Shown: one piece after another, positions 22,201 to 35,300 of the stretch
Position numbering within the stretch: position 1 is the first letter of the stretch
Layout: each line of letters opens with the position of its first letter
Assembly: GCF_037975245.1 (NCBI RefSeq)
Contig: NC_092563.1
Coordinates: forward strand, 3,669,001 to 3,729,000
Length of the DNA: 60,000 nt
Origin: Apostichopus japonicus
Lineage: Eukaryota > Echinodermata > Holothuroidea > Aspidochirotida > Stichopodidae
Reading direction: 5' to 3'
Translations under genes and position numbers: made by a program
Notes under the pieces: model-generated
What the model saw: only the letters and a program-made list of their open reading frames with translations
Told to the model about the DNA's origin: nothing
The model's database searches: none

Positions 22201-25059
22201 AAAATGCATCAGCATTTAGTTTACTCTTCTTTCTGTGACTGTGCACAAATAGTGAATGAAGAAGTAAAACTTGATGTTTTCCTTTCATTTCTATTATTTT
22301 TTTTTCTATTGTGGAAGTATGTATAACCGTCACTATAAAAGCACGACTAAGCAAAGACTCAGATTGCATTTTTTTCTGCTAGTAGACATAAAGCAAATAA
22401 CACATGTATGATAAGTTGGGTAACAACCGTCAGTCACAAATTCACAGGATTTCAATAGCTACCAAATTTTGAGCAGTACTGCTTGTTACCAACATTTGTG
22501 ATTGTGTTGATCCCATGAGCCTGTACCAGAACTGATGTTTGCTGTAATATCAGGGAAATGCAAGTGGGAACTTGCTTTTAGCCATTGGAGTTTGTTAAGC
22601 AGTTCGCATGTTATTAGCAAGCGACAAATATAGTGACATTCTAGCCTCGACAATAGTAGACCCATTCTACCAGATCACTTTACCTTACTAGATGAAACCT
22701 AAAAAAACCATCGTTTACACAGTAATTAACACATGAAAACCTATTGTTTTATCTTGCCCGGTGTTTAATTGTTATGTAAATGCAGCTTGAGGTTGACCCT
22801 GTGACCCTTTAACCTCCATTGTTTTATGTTACATGAATGTAATTTGACAAAATAGCAGTATGCGTTAGAGGCACTGCTGCACATTAGATAAAGAATATAT
22901 GGTTTCGCAACCTTTTCTTCTGGTAGAGAAACCTCAAGTCAACTGTTCAGTGATCGCGAGCGCAGAATCTGGTACCTACGTAGCAGGTGTGTCTAATGTA
23001 AATGCTCCGCGGTTCGAAATCAACTTGATGCTGAACACCGAGCACACAGTCTGATTTGTAATTTAAACGTGGCCTAGTCGATGATCCTTACAGTACAAAG
23101 AATTCTTCTGTGGCTTCCCAGTTGTTACCATACTGAACGTGTAAACACATTATTATCCAATAAGGAGACAAGAGTTACAATATTTCATATTTGTTGTTGG
23201 TAAATTTGTCTTTTTATTTATGGCCTCGTTTAAGTTAACAAGCGCACAGCTTTATATTGAAAAGAAGAAACAAAAAACGTACTTCAATACAAATTTAGGT
23301 TTGAAGAGACTATTGAACAGTTTCCTAAATCAGTAGAACCTTGCACTACAGCCATAGTACATGAAAATTGCTTTCAGTACAGGAAGTCTTACACTAGTAA
23401 CTAGTGCTTTAGTAACTAGTGCTGTTGCTGTTGCAATGACAAAACATGATATAAAATTTGGCAAGAAAGTTTTAATCACCTCGATTATCATATGGCTACT
23501 AGGATGGGGTCCGATAAACTACACCATTAATATAAATTTACTGTTATAGCTTTCCAAGAAATAATGCAAAGGGATCCATTAGTTCATTAGCTCACCCACA
23601 TGAGTTGTTTTTCTTACAAGGTTAATTTGTTGTTAGTATAGTACTAGATGTTTTCTTTATTGTACGAAAAAGTAATTACGACAACAGGTAATGTTTCCTT
23701 GCAAATGCGTCGGTGTGATGTATTCCAGCTTAAAAATTCCTGTTTCAAATTAAAGAGATTTTCAATTCGACCTGCAGATGCAAGATTGAAGTTTACGTTT
23801 TGATATCTATAACAAATGACTTCTTATTTTCGATCCAACTGGTGCACAAAACCATGGCCTTTAAGAGACATGCACAAAATTGAATTAGATAAACTACAGT
23901 ATTTTCTGTTTTTTATACACGCTTGTAATGTATAATGTATTTTTAACCTCAGAGTGATATTAAAGGCAAGGATGCATTTGGTATCAGCCAAAGTTATCCT
24001 ATCCATTTGTCGGCAACAAGTTTCTTACCCCCGTGCAAAAGTAGTGAATCCCGCTAAGCATTGTCTAGTGTACTGTGTGTGTGTGTGGCATGCATGGCTA
24101 ACTGTTAGTGATCTGTGTGTGTGTTTCACGAGGGGGTCATTCATAGTTGTTATGTTAATTAGGTGCTGGATGGTACATTCCCACAGTGTTATAGATCAAC
24201 TGACTACAGCACCATTCATGGCCCTGGAAGTGCCTGTACGCTGTTTGAAAGGACACCTGTTTGTGCAGTAGAGTAGTGCTGGAAACTCAACACACATTTG
24301 TTGTCCTGATAGAGTGGTCAATATAGTGTTGCATTTTGGTATTTTGTGTTAGGGTACAGATCTGTCTACAAGTTTCTCTGTTCAGATGGATTGCTGCATT
24401 GGGGTGCAAAATTGGTCCAGTGGTCTCCGGGATAGAGACGTTTAGTAAGGTTCGTTTCGCAATAAAGTAATGTGTATTTATTAACTTATTGACACTGAGT
24501 ATTAAAAGGTTAACATCGCATCTGTGTTAATAGGCACAAGTATTTGATGACATTGACATGGTGTTTATACCTATACTAGATACAAGATAATGGTCTACTT
24601 TTCAAGGAAGTAATAAATTCTTGAACATAAGGGCCTTGTGATATTCTTGTAGTATGTAAATATGGACCCCTTGAAGGCCAACTGACGTTAGCTTTTTCGT
24701 TTTTCATTAATTATTATATATAGAATCAATCCACGGGCGTAGTTGATATTGCAATTAATTTACAACGTTTTAACTCTTTCACTGTGGATAGAGTTTGGTC
24801 CAGACATTTTGTGTGCAGTGTATTTTTTTTCGTTTCTATTTTGTATTTGACATGCACATCACAACCTAAAATGGTCTACTGTAAAAAAAAAATTTTTTTT
24901 CCCTTTGCAAATTTGTTACGATATAGTCAAATAGTTTCTGGATATTAAGCAGTTAGCAGTGGGTTTACCGTGACTTTGGTCGCTGCTCAAGTTTCGTTCA
25001 CTCACACATGTTGGAAGCGTGTGCTTATGTATATTGATAAATATTAATTACAGCTGTAT
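19201..25059. other. Intergenic, no gene recognised
   Basis: About 5.9 kb of AT-rich sequence without a supportable gene. The longest open frames are about 100 codons, have no domain-like features and lack splice context. It includes a family A repeat copy near 22370-22500 and a C11 run at 21017-21027. A 62-codon frame at 23361-23549 has two hydrophobic stretches but no other support. Confidence 0.45.
22370..22500. repeat. Dispersed repeat family A, second copy
   Basis: It matches the copy in the COG4 intron in order: 'ttctgctagtagacataaa', 'gataagttgggtaacaacc', 'gtcagt', 'acaggatttc' and 'actgcttgtta'. It also matches the copy near 32225-32350. Boundaries are approximate and the class is unknown. 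Confidence 0.55.
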
Positions 25060-25475
25060 CTGGGAAAATTTGCAACAATCATCCACGACAACGACCAAAT
25101 TTCTGTTCGAACAATGGAAATCAACTTTGGAGGTTGTCCGCTGGATGACCAGTTGTTTGCATAAGATTCAGATCGTAACTAAATACCCCTAAACAGTTAT
25201 AAATCAAAAATATTAAATTGGTAGCACCCTCCATTACCTTGGATGTAACAGAAAAAAAAAGATAGCGTTAGGCCTACGATCCACAGGACGGGGAGTATTA
25301 ATGGCTCCAAGCTGGTGTTCTATTCACCAAACCTCTGCATGTGTCCTACAGTGTGTACATGTTGGTCATTCTCTGCGATTATGCAACCTTTTTTTTGGGG
25401 TGGGGGGGGGGGACAAACCAACTTTGATTAACATTCTGACAACCAAATGTAAGAATTGGTTGTCCCAGGAACCTT
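25060..25475. repeat. Dispersed repeat family B, copy 1
   Basis: It aligns along its length with 31650-32055 in the same orientation. Shared anchors are 'gaaatcaac.ttgg', 'aagttcagat/aagattcagat', 'aatacccc', 'cctacgatccac', 'ggagt', 'ccaagctggtgtt.tatt', 'ctacagtgtg', 'gttggtcattct' and 'tgacaaccaaat'. Divergence is substantial, so both are old copies of one interspersed family or a segmental duplicate. A G-rich tract lies at 25397-25412. Confidence 0.75.
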
Positions 25476-28400
25476 AGTCATTTGAAGAATAATTTTGGGA
25501 TTTTTTTGCTACTTCCCAAATGCGGAAGTAAGTTTCATTTGTAGGCTTTATTTATTTTGGTCATGACCATTCTCAATGGGCCTTTATTACCGTAAAATGG
25601 TTAGTCCTTCCCACTTGCTTATACAGTAGTACATACAAGAATTGTTAATGTTCGATGGGTGTTAACTGATCTTTTACTTGAACACATGGGAAAACCAAAA
25701 CATTTTGAATAATATTTAACGTAAACATCTATAACTGAGAATGGTGTTTGAGATTGTGGACTTTGTAATATAACGGGATGTAACGTTTATAGCTCCATAA
25801 ATATGTGACACACTGACACTTATATATCGATTCCAATTTCCATGTCTGATGAAAAAAGTTTGTTGATCATCGATCTTATGGCTTACTTGGCCTAGCCTAG
25901 GCTTAGTACTACAGTAGTGTTAACTGAAGCCGTTTTTGGCAAATGGGATTTTTAAGTCACGCTTGCCAAAAGGCGAGTAGTGTCAAAATCTTTGTTGTGG
26001 AGGCCTGTCGATATTGTAGTACTGTCATTTGATTGGTTTGATTTCCAATATATTTGGCTAATTAATTATAACGTTGAGCCTTTTCTAGTCATAATTGGTT
26101 TCTTAAATTCTTTTGATTGTTAAAATATTTGCTTTTGGCATGAATTTTGCCAAAATTTTGTAGGAAAAAAAATAATGATTTTAAGATTTGAAAATACTGG
26201 GTTGTCAGCTCCGTATATTTGTTGGTTTGTTAATTCATACTCTGGATTGTTACCAGGAGGATGTAGATATGGCTCACAATTGATTCTTTCGTTATAAGAT
26301 AAGTTTTCAAATTGTAACCACCTCTGTCCACGTATCAGTATTACTAGAATCGTTTGTCAATAAATATCTGAGAAGGAGAATCAAGAGTTAGACTCACTAC
26401 TGACTTTTCTTCTTCGTCTTCTTCAGGTGGTTAAAAATTAATTAATGAAGACTAGGAATATGCCCTGCTCTATTCTCTGCACTGGTTGAAAAAAAGTATC
26501 CATATTGGACAATTATTTTATTGATTTTGTGCAGAAACATTCCTCTAATCAGGTTCCTGCTCTGTTTTTGGTGGAATACGTGTAGAAAGGAAAAATCTTT
26601 TGGTTACAAAAATTGACAAAAATTGCTTCTCTGGAGTACAGTAGTGCAAGACTGAATTTTTAATTTTGTTTTGTTTAATTTACATGTAGATGTCAATGGT
26701 ATTGATTGTTCCACACCGTAAGACATCAGATAGAGAGGTTTTGTTTCATGGGATGCGTAATTAGAACATTGTTTTCCTTCTGATACGGACTATGCATAGA
26801 ACGTATGTATCTTAAATGGTTGTAAGAAAGAACCATTCCATCAACTTGAAGATGGTAGTTACTTTGCCAAAGATTTGAACGGATTTCTAAATAGTTAACG
26901 ATGTAGGTAGGATTCTCTCAAAAGATCACATCTTCAAAAAACGTAAAAGAAAGCCATAATGCTACCGCTGTGCGGTACCAATGTAGCTTTGACGTGCCAC
27001 TTTTTTTATTTCCGACGCAAGATGTTTGATCGATACCTTGCAGGCTCTGCGCAAAATGGCTTACCAGAACCCGGTATGAACAAATGTAAGCGTTTACTGC
27101 GTTTTGTCTGGCGCACAACTCCTTCCCTCCCACATTAGTAGAACAGTCCATCACCTTTGAGGCAAGGTTGTTTGCTGCACAGCTCTAGCTCATAAAGGAC
27201 CAATAGGATAAAGGATAGCATTCTTTTCCTGGTTTGTTATGTTAATCAGGGGCTGTACTGTGCTTGACTGTGTGCAGTTAGTAGAAGTAGTGGAAGTTTT
27301 GTGCATGCTTGTGGTTTGGCAAGAGCCTAGTGCTTTGTAACCTATGTTGGTGAGCACTGAACAAGGTGCCCACCTGTTTAGTTGTAGCAGTGTGTTAGAA
27401 GAAGCAGCACAACTGTGCATGGTTGAGTTGCTGTCAAATACTTCTATCCTGCGCTTGAAGAGGCCATACTGCTTCTCAGTGTGTGAAGAGTTTGCAGATT
27501 ATTTCTCGTGTGTTATGCAGTCTTGAGATAATTTGTAGTCCGCGTGCAACGGGGTGATATGTACTGCGTGCGCTTTGGAGGTAAGTAACGACGCAGTAAG
27601 TGACGCAGTCATCCTCACTGTACTTTCAAAAGTTACATCTGTTTCGCATGAGCAATAGTTACAACAGTCATTTCGATGTTTTGGTTTATGTGACCTGCTT
27701 ATGCTATTTTTGTACCCTTCACCAAATAGCAGCACTGTACAGTGGTGACTATTTTGCAAATACCATATCAAGCTATTTTCTTGCATTGCATAATAATGGT
27801 TGTATTTTCACTATAGTGTGGCTGCAACATAGGGATTTTTATATGTAATAATGCATTAACTATTCATCCAGGGTGCGCGTTATCGCAGTTTGTTACACCA
27901 GGCTTCCGCTATCGTAATTACAAACTGAAGCCGTTAGTACATTTACATAAGATGCCACACAGGCATTATTTATGTTAAACCTTCCAGTATTGCCTCCTCT
28001 CTCTCCTAGTGTGATTTTAATTAGTGAAATCATTGTGCAAAAACTTTCAATTTTTTTGGAGATGGCGTAAAAAATTTTGATAACTTATGGTCAGGCTTGT
28101 GCAGTACCATGTTCTAGAGGTAGTTCCTTTTAACTTTGTTTCCACGTTAATCATTTTCCAAGCTGATTGAATGTTCAGTGATATTTGCTTATATCGGTTG
28201 TAATGTATCCCAGGCATTCCACTGAGCCACATTACTCAGGTTTGCATGTTATTTTGTGATTAGAGACTAAATTTGAGTCATTTCCAACAAATTAAAATAA
28301 ATTTAGAAAAAGTAATCATATGGCATTGAAAGTTTTCTTGAAGGGATTCTTGTCCAGTGACTCCAGTGTGACAAATTAGGTGATCAAAGAGGATGGAGAG

Positions 28401-28714
28401 GGATGGATGGGAGAGGAATTTTGGATTTAACATCTCGGATAAAAGTCCTCTGTAAATTTGTATTGATTTCTGGTTGTATAAAATTTGTATAATACTGTTG
28501 GGTCCGTATTGTAGGTTTATTTTTTATTTTTTATGCTTGTGCCTTTCACATACTGGCTGTACTCTTCATGGTTAGGGTTAGGTTTCTTATCTACAGTTCT
28601 TTTGTGGATCTGTTAGTTGTCAAAAACAGTTTGTTCAGGATTAAATGGGTTTATTGACCTGCCTCATTGTTAAGATATTTAGCATTGTTCCTCCTCTTCT
28701 GAATGCAAGCCACG
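25476..28714. other. Intergenic, with one possible non-coding exon
   Basis: No protein gene is recognised. The 3' half becomes CpG-richer, especially 27541-27610, where a strong splice donor lies at 27581 (see separate entry). Short open frames on both strands overlap one another and have no protein-like features. Confidence 0.4.
27530..27586 (+). promoter_or_regulatory. Candidate 5' non-coding exon end with strong splice donor
   Basis: The sequence GAG|GTAAGT at 27578-27586 is a near-consensus donor, and eight CpGs fall within about 70 bp around it (27541-27610). The zinc-finger gene needs at least one upstream non-coding exon, because its first coding exon begins at an acceptor (45,425). 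This is one candidate. A second consensus donor, GTG|GTAAGT, lies at 30754. Neither is proven, and chance donors are common in sequence of this length. Confidence 0.2.
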
Positions 28715-28799
28715 AGAGTCCATTCCTATATACAGGCCCTACCTTGAAGAAAATGGGCCATGTCTGGGGGAGGGGGGGGGTCATGTGCTCAACAGATTA

Positions 28800-29215
28800 C
28801 CAGACTCTAGGTTTTCAATAGTAGTCCAGCATGGTTCCCATATGGTCGGGAAAAGGAAAGACTTCTTTTGTCGGTCCTGAAAGTCCATGAATTTTGAAGT
28901 GTAGTCTGGAAAAGTAAGAAAAAACATATCTTGTTCATAATATACACGACTTACATGAGCAAGGGTTTAGAGAATCGTAAGATATAATATCTTAAGACAT
29001 AAGTTATCGCTACATTCATGTAATGTTCAGACTTTCTGGCAAATGTCCTCCTGACCGAATCAACGAAACGGATTCGCATACATTTTGGCTTCCTAAAGGT
29101 AGCCAACATTATGTCATCATCAGTGTGCAGACTTCATTGTAAACCCAAAGAGGTGTGTTTTGGTCATAATCATGGATATATTCCTTTTCAGGTGGTCAAA
29201 TAAATGTTATTTCTT
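28800..29215. repeat. Dispersed repeat family C, copy 1
   Basis: It shares ordered words with 42755-42970: 'atggttcccat', 'gtc.ggaaaag', 'aagac', 'aggtagccaacatta/ttggtaggctaacatta', 'tcatcagtgtg', 'cattgtaaacc/catagtaaacc' and 'gtgttttggtca'. The copies differ in length by about 150 bp because of insertions. The class is unknown and no coding capacity is visible. Confidence 0.6.
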
Positions 29216-31649
29216 AATCCTACTGGATCACCCTCACCCACCAACATCTCCTGGGCTTATATGCTCATTATCAGCAACTTTTTTTTACCAAAATCATATT
29301 GAAGTGAACAAATTTTTTTTCATTTGACAATAATGCTTCATTAAGGCGGTAGGACTAGAGACATCACACTGTTACAGTATTATTCAGGGTATTAGAGAAA
29401 AATGCCTCGAAACGTTCACAAATTTACATCACTTTCGGTAAAGGATTAAACACGTTTAAATTATGAAAAATAAATATTGGCAAGTAGTGATTGATGTCAG
29501 TGAGTTCTAATAGTGTCACTACCGAGAATTTGCAGAAAAATAGTCAATTTGCTTTGTATATTTCCATCATCAATTAACAGTAACTCTGCAAAAAGTTAGA
29601 TTGAGTCCCTTCGGTGCTCTTTTGCCAGTGGTCTGTGTAGCTGTTCATCAGACTTTCAAACTGTAGCACAAATAAAAAATTAAAATAGAAATAATAAAAT
29701 AATGATGATGATGACGACATCAATAATAATAAAATGAAAAAAAGGCGAAAGACAGGATCCATGTACAGTAGACATCGTAAGATACTAATGGAAATTGTTT
29801 CGAAAGCTAAAAAGTTTGCCATCATTATTGTGAAGTACTGCCAATCACAGGACAAGATGAGGGGAAAGCTCCCCACCCAAACCCTCCCCACCCCCCTCAA
29901 CATCAAGACAGGGGGTTAGTTTTCCTGTCTGTCAGCTTTGACGAATGATTGTTTCATGCTTTAACGGTTAAACATACAGTACAGGAAAAAAAAAGGAAAT
30001 TTGTCATCAGCATTGTAACGCACGTGAATCTTGTAGATCTTCATGACCCATTATGACGTTGTTGGCTTCTTATTGGTCCGTTAATAAAGTATAGTGAATA
30101 TTTTCGTGCAAAGAGCTCGAGCTTTTCTAGGTAAAGAATGGAAAGTGAAGTTACAAACTGATTTGAATCCTTGAAAACACGGTCTGCGTCGATAGAACCG
30201 TTTGAAAGTTTGAGGCATTCGGCTAGTCAATTTACAACGAAATTTATACGAAGCAGTAGTGTCAGTTCACCATCATAATTACTTCCCTCCCACGGCTCAC
30301 AATGGAATGTTCCACCGTCAAACCCGTGCAACGAAGCGACGACGTACACTGTTCGGTACAAATGACAAATTCTCTTGTGTTATTAGTTTCCTCAGTTGTG
30401 CTGGCGGTTGTTAATGCTAATGAGCACAGTGTTCTCTGTGTACGTTTTGTGAGTGTGTTCGTTGTCTGCAGCAGTGGAGCCTACGTGAATACAATGGTAC
30501 TCTCTCTCTCTCTCGCATAGCTTTTCGTACGGTGACCGTGGAAAGGGGTGTCTCATTTTTCTTTGGTAGCTCAGTATTTTACAACAGCATGAAGTGTTCA
30601 GACAACGCCTTGTTGCCGTATAGTCACCTTGCCAGTAAAATGTTTTGAGTACATTTCTCCGGCTCAGGCAGTGCGCAGAAAAAAAAAAATTATTAGAACG
30701 AAACTGAAAGTAGTACGGAGAAGTGCGTTTCCACAGAAACGGTGACAGCTGTGGTAAGTGAGTCTTTGTTCTGAGAGTTTCTGCTTAAAATTCTGCATCA
30801 GTTCGTGTGTACCCATACACAGCATACAAAAAAATAAAGAAAATCCAACCCGTTTTCGTTATTTCTATGACTGATGTGTTACAGAGATCTATAAATGGGG
30901 GAGGCATCACAAAAGTGATTACAGTAGCTTGTCTGACATTGTAGATTAGCTCACGGGATTGTGTACTCAGAGGGAATGTTATATTTTCCAGTGTTGTTTT
31001 CAAAGTACATTCGTTTCAAACTACAGTATTTTATGTTACCAAAAAGTAACTACAGTATCATGAATTATCACCTTTTTTGTTATATGTTAGATCACACTGT
31101 CTGTCAACATTCTAAGTTTTGGAAACCGTCATAAATTCATACCACGTGTGGTTGGGTTGGTGCATCAATTCTTAAAATTGCTTTCAGTTTGATATTAAAA
31201 TCATCTTGAAAAATTAGATCTGAATAAAAATGAGATTTGTGAAGCTTGGTGGTGGAGAATGGTGGGATGCACAGCACCCGTAAATACACCCACTTGTGTT
31301 TGGTTGGAATTTTTAGTATCGTACGGAATATTACTCCAATTAGAAACAGACCGGTCTAGATTTTTCTCACCGAATGAAGTTTAATGAGCTACGTAGTACT
31401 TAATAACGATTCGGTTCAGTTCTGAACATTTTGCTGCCTTATAATTACTCCCATGTGAACTGGAAATTGGAAAGTTTGTTTAAAATTCTATCTCATGGTT
31501 TTTATAAGAAAATTGAGTAGTCAAGCTAATGATGTACAATGTTCCGATGGGATTTTATTAGAAAAATACAAATTCAGTGAAATCTAATAAACAAAAGGTG
31601 CTTTCACATAGACTTTGAAATGGCAAGTATTGGTCACCCAGGGCAAAGT
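29216..31649. other. Intergenic, no gene recognised
   Basis: It contains a moderately CpG-rich stretch around 30180-30760. There a 72-codon frame at 30302-30520 and a consensus donor at 30754 occur, but no protein domain or confirmed exon can be defined. The remainder is AT-rich and featureless. Confidence 0.4.
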
Positions 31650-32055
31650 TTGAACTGTCCGTTTTTCAAAGACTAAATTTCTCTTCGACAACCGAAATCA
31701 ACATTGGTGATGTCTGGCTGATAGCTAGTAGTTTACATCAAGTTCAGATTGCATTGTAAACTCAATACCCCCCAGATAGGTAAAATGATAAATTGATGTC
31801 AACCTCTGTCACTTTGGAGATCCCCTAACAAAACAAAAGTAGTGATACAGAAAGCCTACGATCCACCCACCCGAATGGGAGTTTTGCTGGTCCAAAGCTG
31901 GTGTTTTGTTCTACTTAACCAAACCTTCTGTACGCAATTCTCCTACAGTGTGCATTTTGGTCATTCTTTGTTATTTTGTTATATTTGTTTGACAACCAAA
32001 TCTGCTGTTTCGGACAGCCGAAAAGTAAGATCAGGCTGTCCCATTTGACAACCAG
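31650..32055. repeat. Dispersed repeat family B, copy 2
   Basis: It is the partner of 25060-25475, in the same orientation, with the same order of anchors ending in 'tgacaaccaaatctgctg' and 'gctgtccca'. A family A copy begins about 170 bp downstream (32225-32350), so two unrelated old repeats lie close together here. Confidence 0.75.
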
Positions 32056-32224
32056 AAAAAGATCCTTTTTCTGAATTCCTGCAGCTGATTTTTAGAATCT
32101 GCACTGTACTGCCTTTAAACGCAAGTACAAATACCTCAGGCCTCAAAATTTGGGCTATTCGCAGGCTAAATCATGTCAGTGGATATCGACATTTTGCCCT
32201 TAGAAAAAAAAAAAGGGGATAGGC

Positions 32225-32350
32225 ATTTTTCTGCCAGTACATTAACACGTGATAAGTTGGTTAGCAGTCATCAGTTATAGAATCTGCATGATTTCCATAC
32301 TTTCACATCAGCCCGGTATAACTGCTTATTATGAGCAAATATTATGAGAC
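32225..32350. repeat. Dispersed repeat family A, third copy
   Basis: It has the ordered words 'tctgccagtac', 'gataagttgg', 'agcagtcatcagt', 'tgcatgatttcc', 'actgcttattatgagcaaatattatgagac'. The last of these matches the end of the copy in the COG4 intron. Boundaries are approximate. Confidence 0.55.
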
Positions 32351-35300
32351 TGCTTGCTCTCATACAAAACCAGTCCAGTTTATAATGAACTTGTAACTCA
32401 GGTAAATGCCTGTGAGAATTTGATTTTAGCTAGATGATTTTGAAAGTATTGCCTAGTGGCTAATAAATATTCAACATCCTCATAAGGAAAGACCCATATG
32501 AAGAAATATCATTTCGGCATAATTAAGTCATTACATAGGACACACCCGAATCATAATTGGATGGATCTAAGAAACATTACATTTTTAATTTGTTGAATGT
32601 GGTATGGGTTTACTATTCTCTCTTCAACTGTCATTGTTGTGACTACTTTTAATGAGAAAGTACCAGATCGAGGGCGGTCCAATCGTAGAGTTCCAAGTTG
32701 CTGTTTATTTTCTGTTGCTGTTGCTTCTAGACTGGTTTTGAAAGAAACATCGCAGAAAAACAAAGGTTTTTCTGATAACATTCTTTATGTTGCAGATGCA
32801 GTACTTAGAAATCTGCTGTCAACTTGTAACTTTAGTGAAAGAAAATTTTTAGTGTGTGTTGATAGTAAACTGAAAGCTCTGCTCTTTGTTTTGCACAGTC
32901 ATTATTTTAAAGTAAAGGCATTTGTTTTTGGCCTCCATTAAACGTACAGTAGTAGTGTTCATAAAATGTTGGAGAACTTTCGGGCAGGAAAACGCAATAG
33001 CAAAATTATTAGAGGTGTCAGTAGTTGACTAAATATCGTAAGAAAAGCATTGGGATAGAGCAAAGAATTTGTTTGATACTATGGAGCAGCACACACCTTA
33101 AGATAGCAATTCCTGAGTGAATGCGCATCTCTTAGGGCGTAGATAAATTCCTTGGTTTGTCTGCTGAATACGAAAATATGAAAATTCTAATAAATTAATC
33201 GATGACTTCTGTGAGTCATTGGAACATTAATGCTAAGCAATGTCGTGATTTCATATCGTGGACGATCCTGAAGTTGTGATAGAATCGGCTCATACAGTTC
33301 GTACTCCTGTTGCGGCTCGGTGCTTTTTTTTTCTCCTGACTGTTTCATAGCACATCAGCAGCAGCTTGTGGAAGCACTTCGTTTCTCTGGTGCCGTAGAG
33401 CGCTGCTCCTTTCATTCCAGCATCTGTTTATACGAAATTGCAGTGTGTGGTCAGCTGCATTCCCGTCGTTGTGCCCCGTTTGCAACGGTTCCTTGTTTGC
33501 ATAATTTAGCTTCGACAGATTCACGCCTAGTCTTTCCTGTGCAGGATGTGGAATGGTTTTTCAAATGTTTAGACTGCCACAGTGTCGTGGAGTGCAGTGC
33601 TTACAGTCTTGTAGTACATATAAGCTGTGACGCTGGGGTAACAATTCTACCAAAGATTGCATAATTTTCAAGGCTGTGCTTAAAGCTACGTACTGCAGAA
33701 GACGCAAGAAAACAAGAACGTCTTTTGGCAGTTGATAATGGGTTTAAGTTTTCGGATTGGTAGTTATCGTTTTCAGAACTCATAAGATAAATTAAAATTA
33801 GGATTGCAGTCGCCCCAATAAAAATTTTCTGTGTCCTTGTACAGATGTTGTTTTAAATTGCAGCTTTTGATTAATTAATGTTATACTGTTTCATTATTCA
33901 AAACCTGCATTAAGAATGCAGTTTGTTAAACTTGAAATTTTGTTTTCATTTCAACAATATATAGATGATTTTAATCTTTCATATAAATAGTATTTTGCAT
34001 GTGACTAAACTAATCATGCGAGATGTTTCGGCAACAACATTTTTGGAATTTAAACTCCTTAATTCTTCACCATCTTGCTAAAATTTTATTTATTTAGTTT
34101 GTGGATGTAGCTGATAGATGCATTAGTTCAATGAATTACCAGTTTCAGTAATACTTGGGAAATTTGATAACATTTTGGGGTCAATCTGGAATAACTGCAG
34201 TATGTTTGAAACGTACAGTAGATCTTACTTTTACCAAGTTCATGAACTCTGTGTAAAAAGTGTACAAGAATACCCAACTAACAATTCCTATATCAGCAAA
34301 AATCCTCTCTAACTTGTGAGTTTTCCAACCATTTTCCATCAAGTTAATATTACAAAATGAACTTGGTTCCAAATTTGTTTTCAATTGTAAATTCAAACTT
34401 TCCTGCCTTCACGTGAATCCTTCAAGCTGAGAACCTGTTTTCCCACTCTCTTGGATTCGTTTCACTGACGACGTTTTTTTGGTGTGTGGCAAAAATTTGA
34501 GTTAACTCGTTGGATTTTGTTATGTGACTATCCTTAATATTGTTTTCGCTAGAATATAGCAAAGAAAACTGCGAGTAGCCATTTGTCAAATTGATATGTT
34601 AAATACACTTCCTTTAGACTGGAAAAACATTCTTTTATTTAGTCCCCTTTCTGTCAGCCAAGTAACATTTTGAATTCATTGTGATGCGCAGATCCTGACT
34701 TGTGGCACCAAGTTCTGCGTTAGATCTGAAATTCTATGATGTGCATACATGGTAGTTACGATGATCAGGCGTGGCCGTGATTCACTCAGCCAATGCATCG
34801 TATACAACCATGTGTATTTCTTTTCCTGCAAACAGTTCACGCCTTATCTGATAACGTACATGCTACACGAGAGAGCTGTGTTGTTTGCAATGCAATCAGT
34901 TGTTAAGGGTAGGATTGGACTGCACCATTAGATTGCGGGGAGGAATATTGTCTACCGTCATTTCCTGGGATTGAAAATAAGTTGGACATGTGCCAGTCGT
35001 TAGCTGTCAGCTGTTAAATTTTAGCACTCTCGGAAGGAGACTCAAGTTCAGGATAATTACCAAATGGTAAACGGGAGGTTGATACTTTTGAAATACTAGA
35101 AGATTGTTAGATTTCACTACAAGTAATTTTTTTGCATAGCACGTCCTGCAATTAACATCGCAGTGAGGAGAATATTAGCAAGTCATATTTGGTTTGCGTG
35201 CAGATTTAAATAAGGCATCCGTAAGGTAGACGTTGCCATCCAAAATTCAAACGTTACTGAGCTGCAATATTCTACAATTGTGTTGATTCAGACTTTCCAA

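Noticed and set aside
23361-23549. 62-codon frame with two hydrophobic stretches, resembling a small membrane protein
   Set aside because: No upstream splice or promoter evidence, no recognisable family, and frames of this length are expected by chance in 33 kb of AT-rich DNA.
32597-33664. Two 114-codon frames, one cysteine-rich
   Set aside because: No domain pattern or spacing of cysteines that fits a known fold, no exon context, and overlapping frames on the other strand of similar quality.
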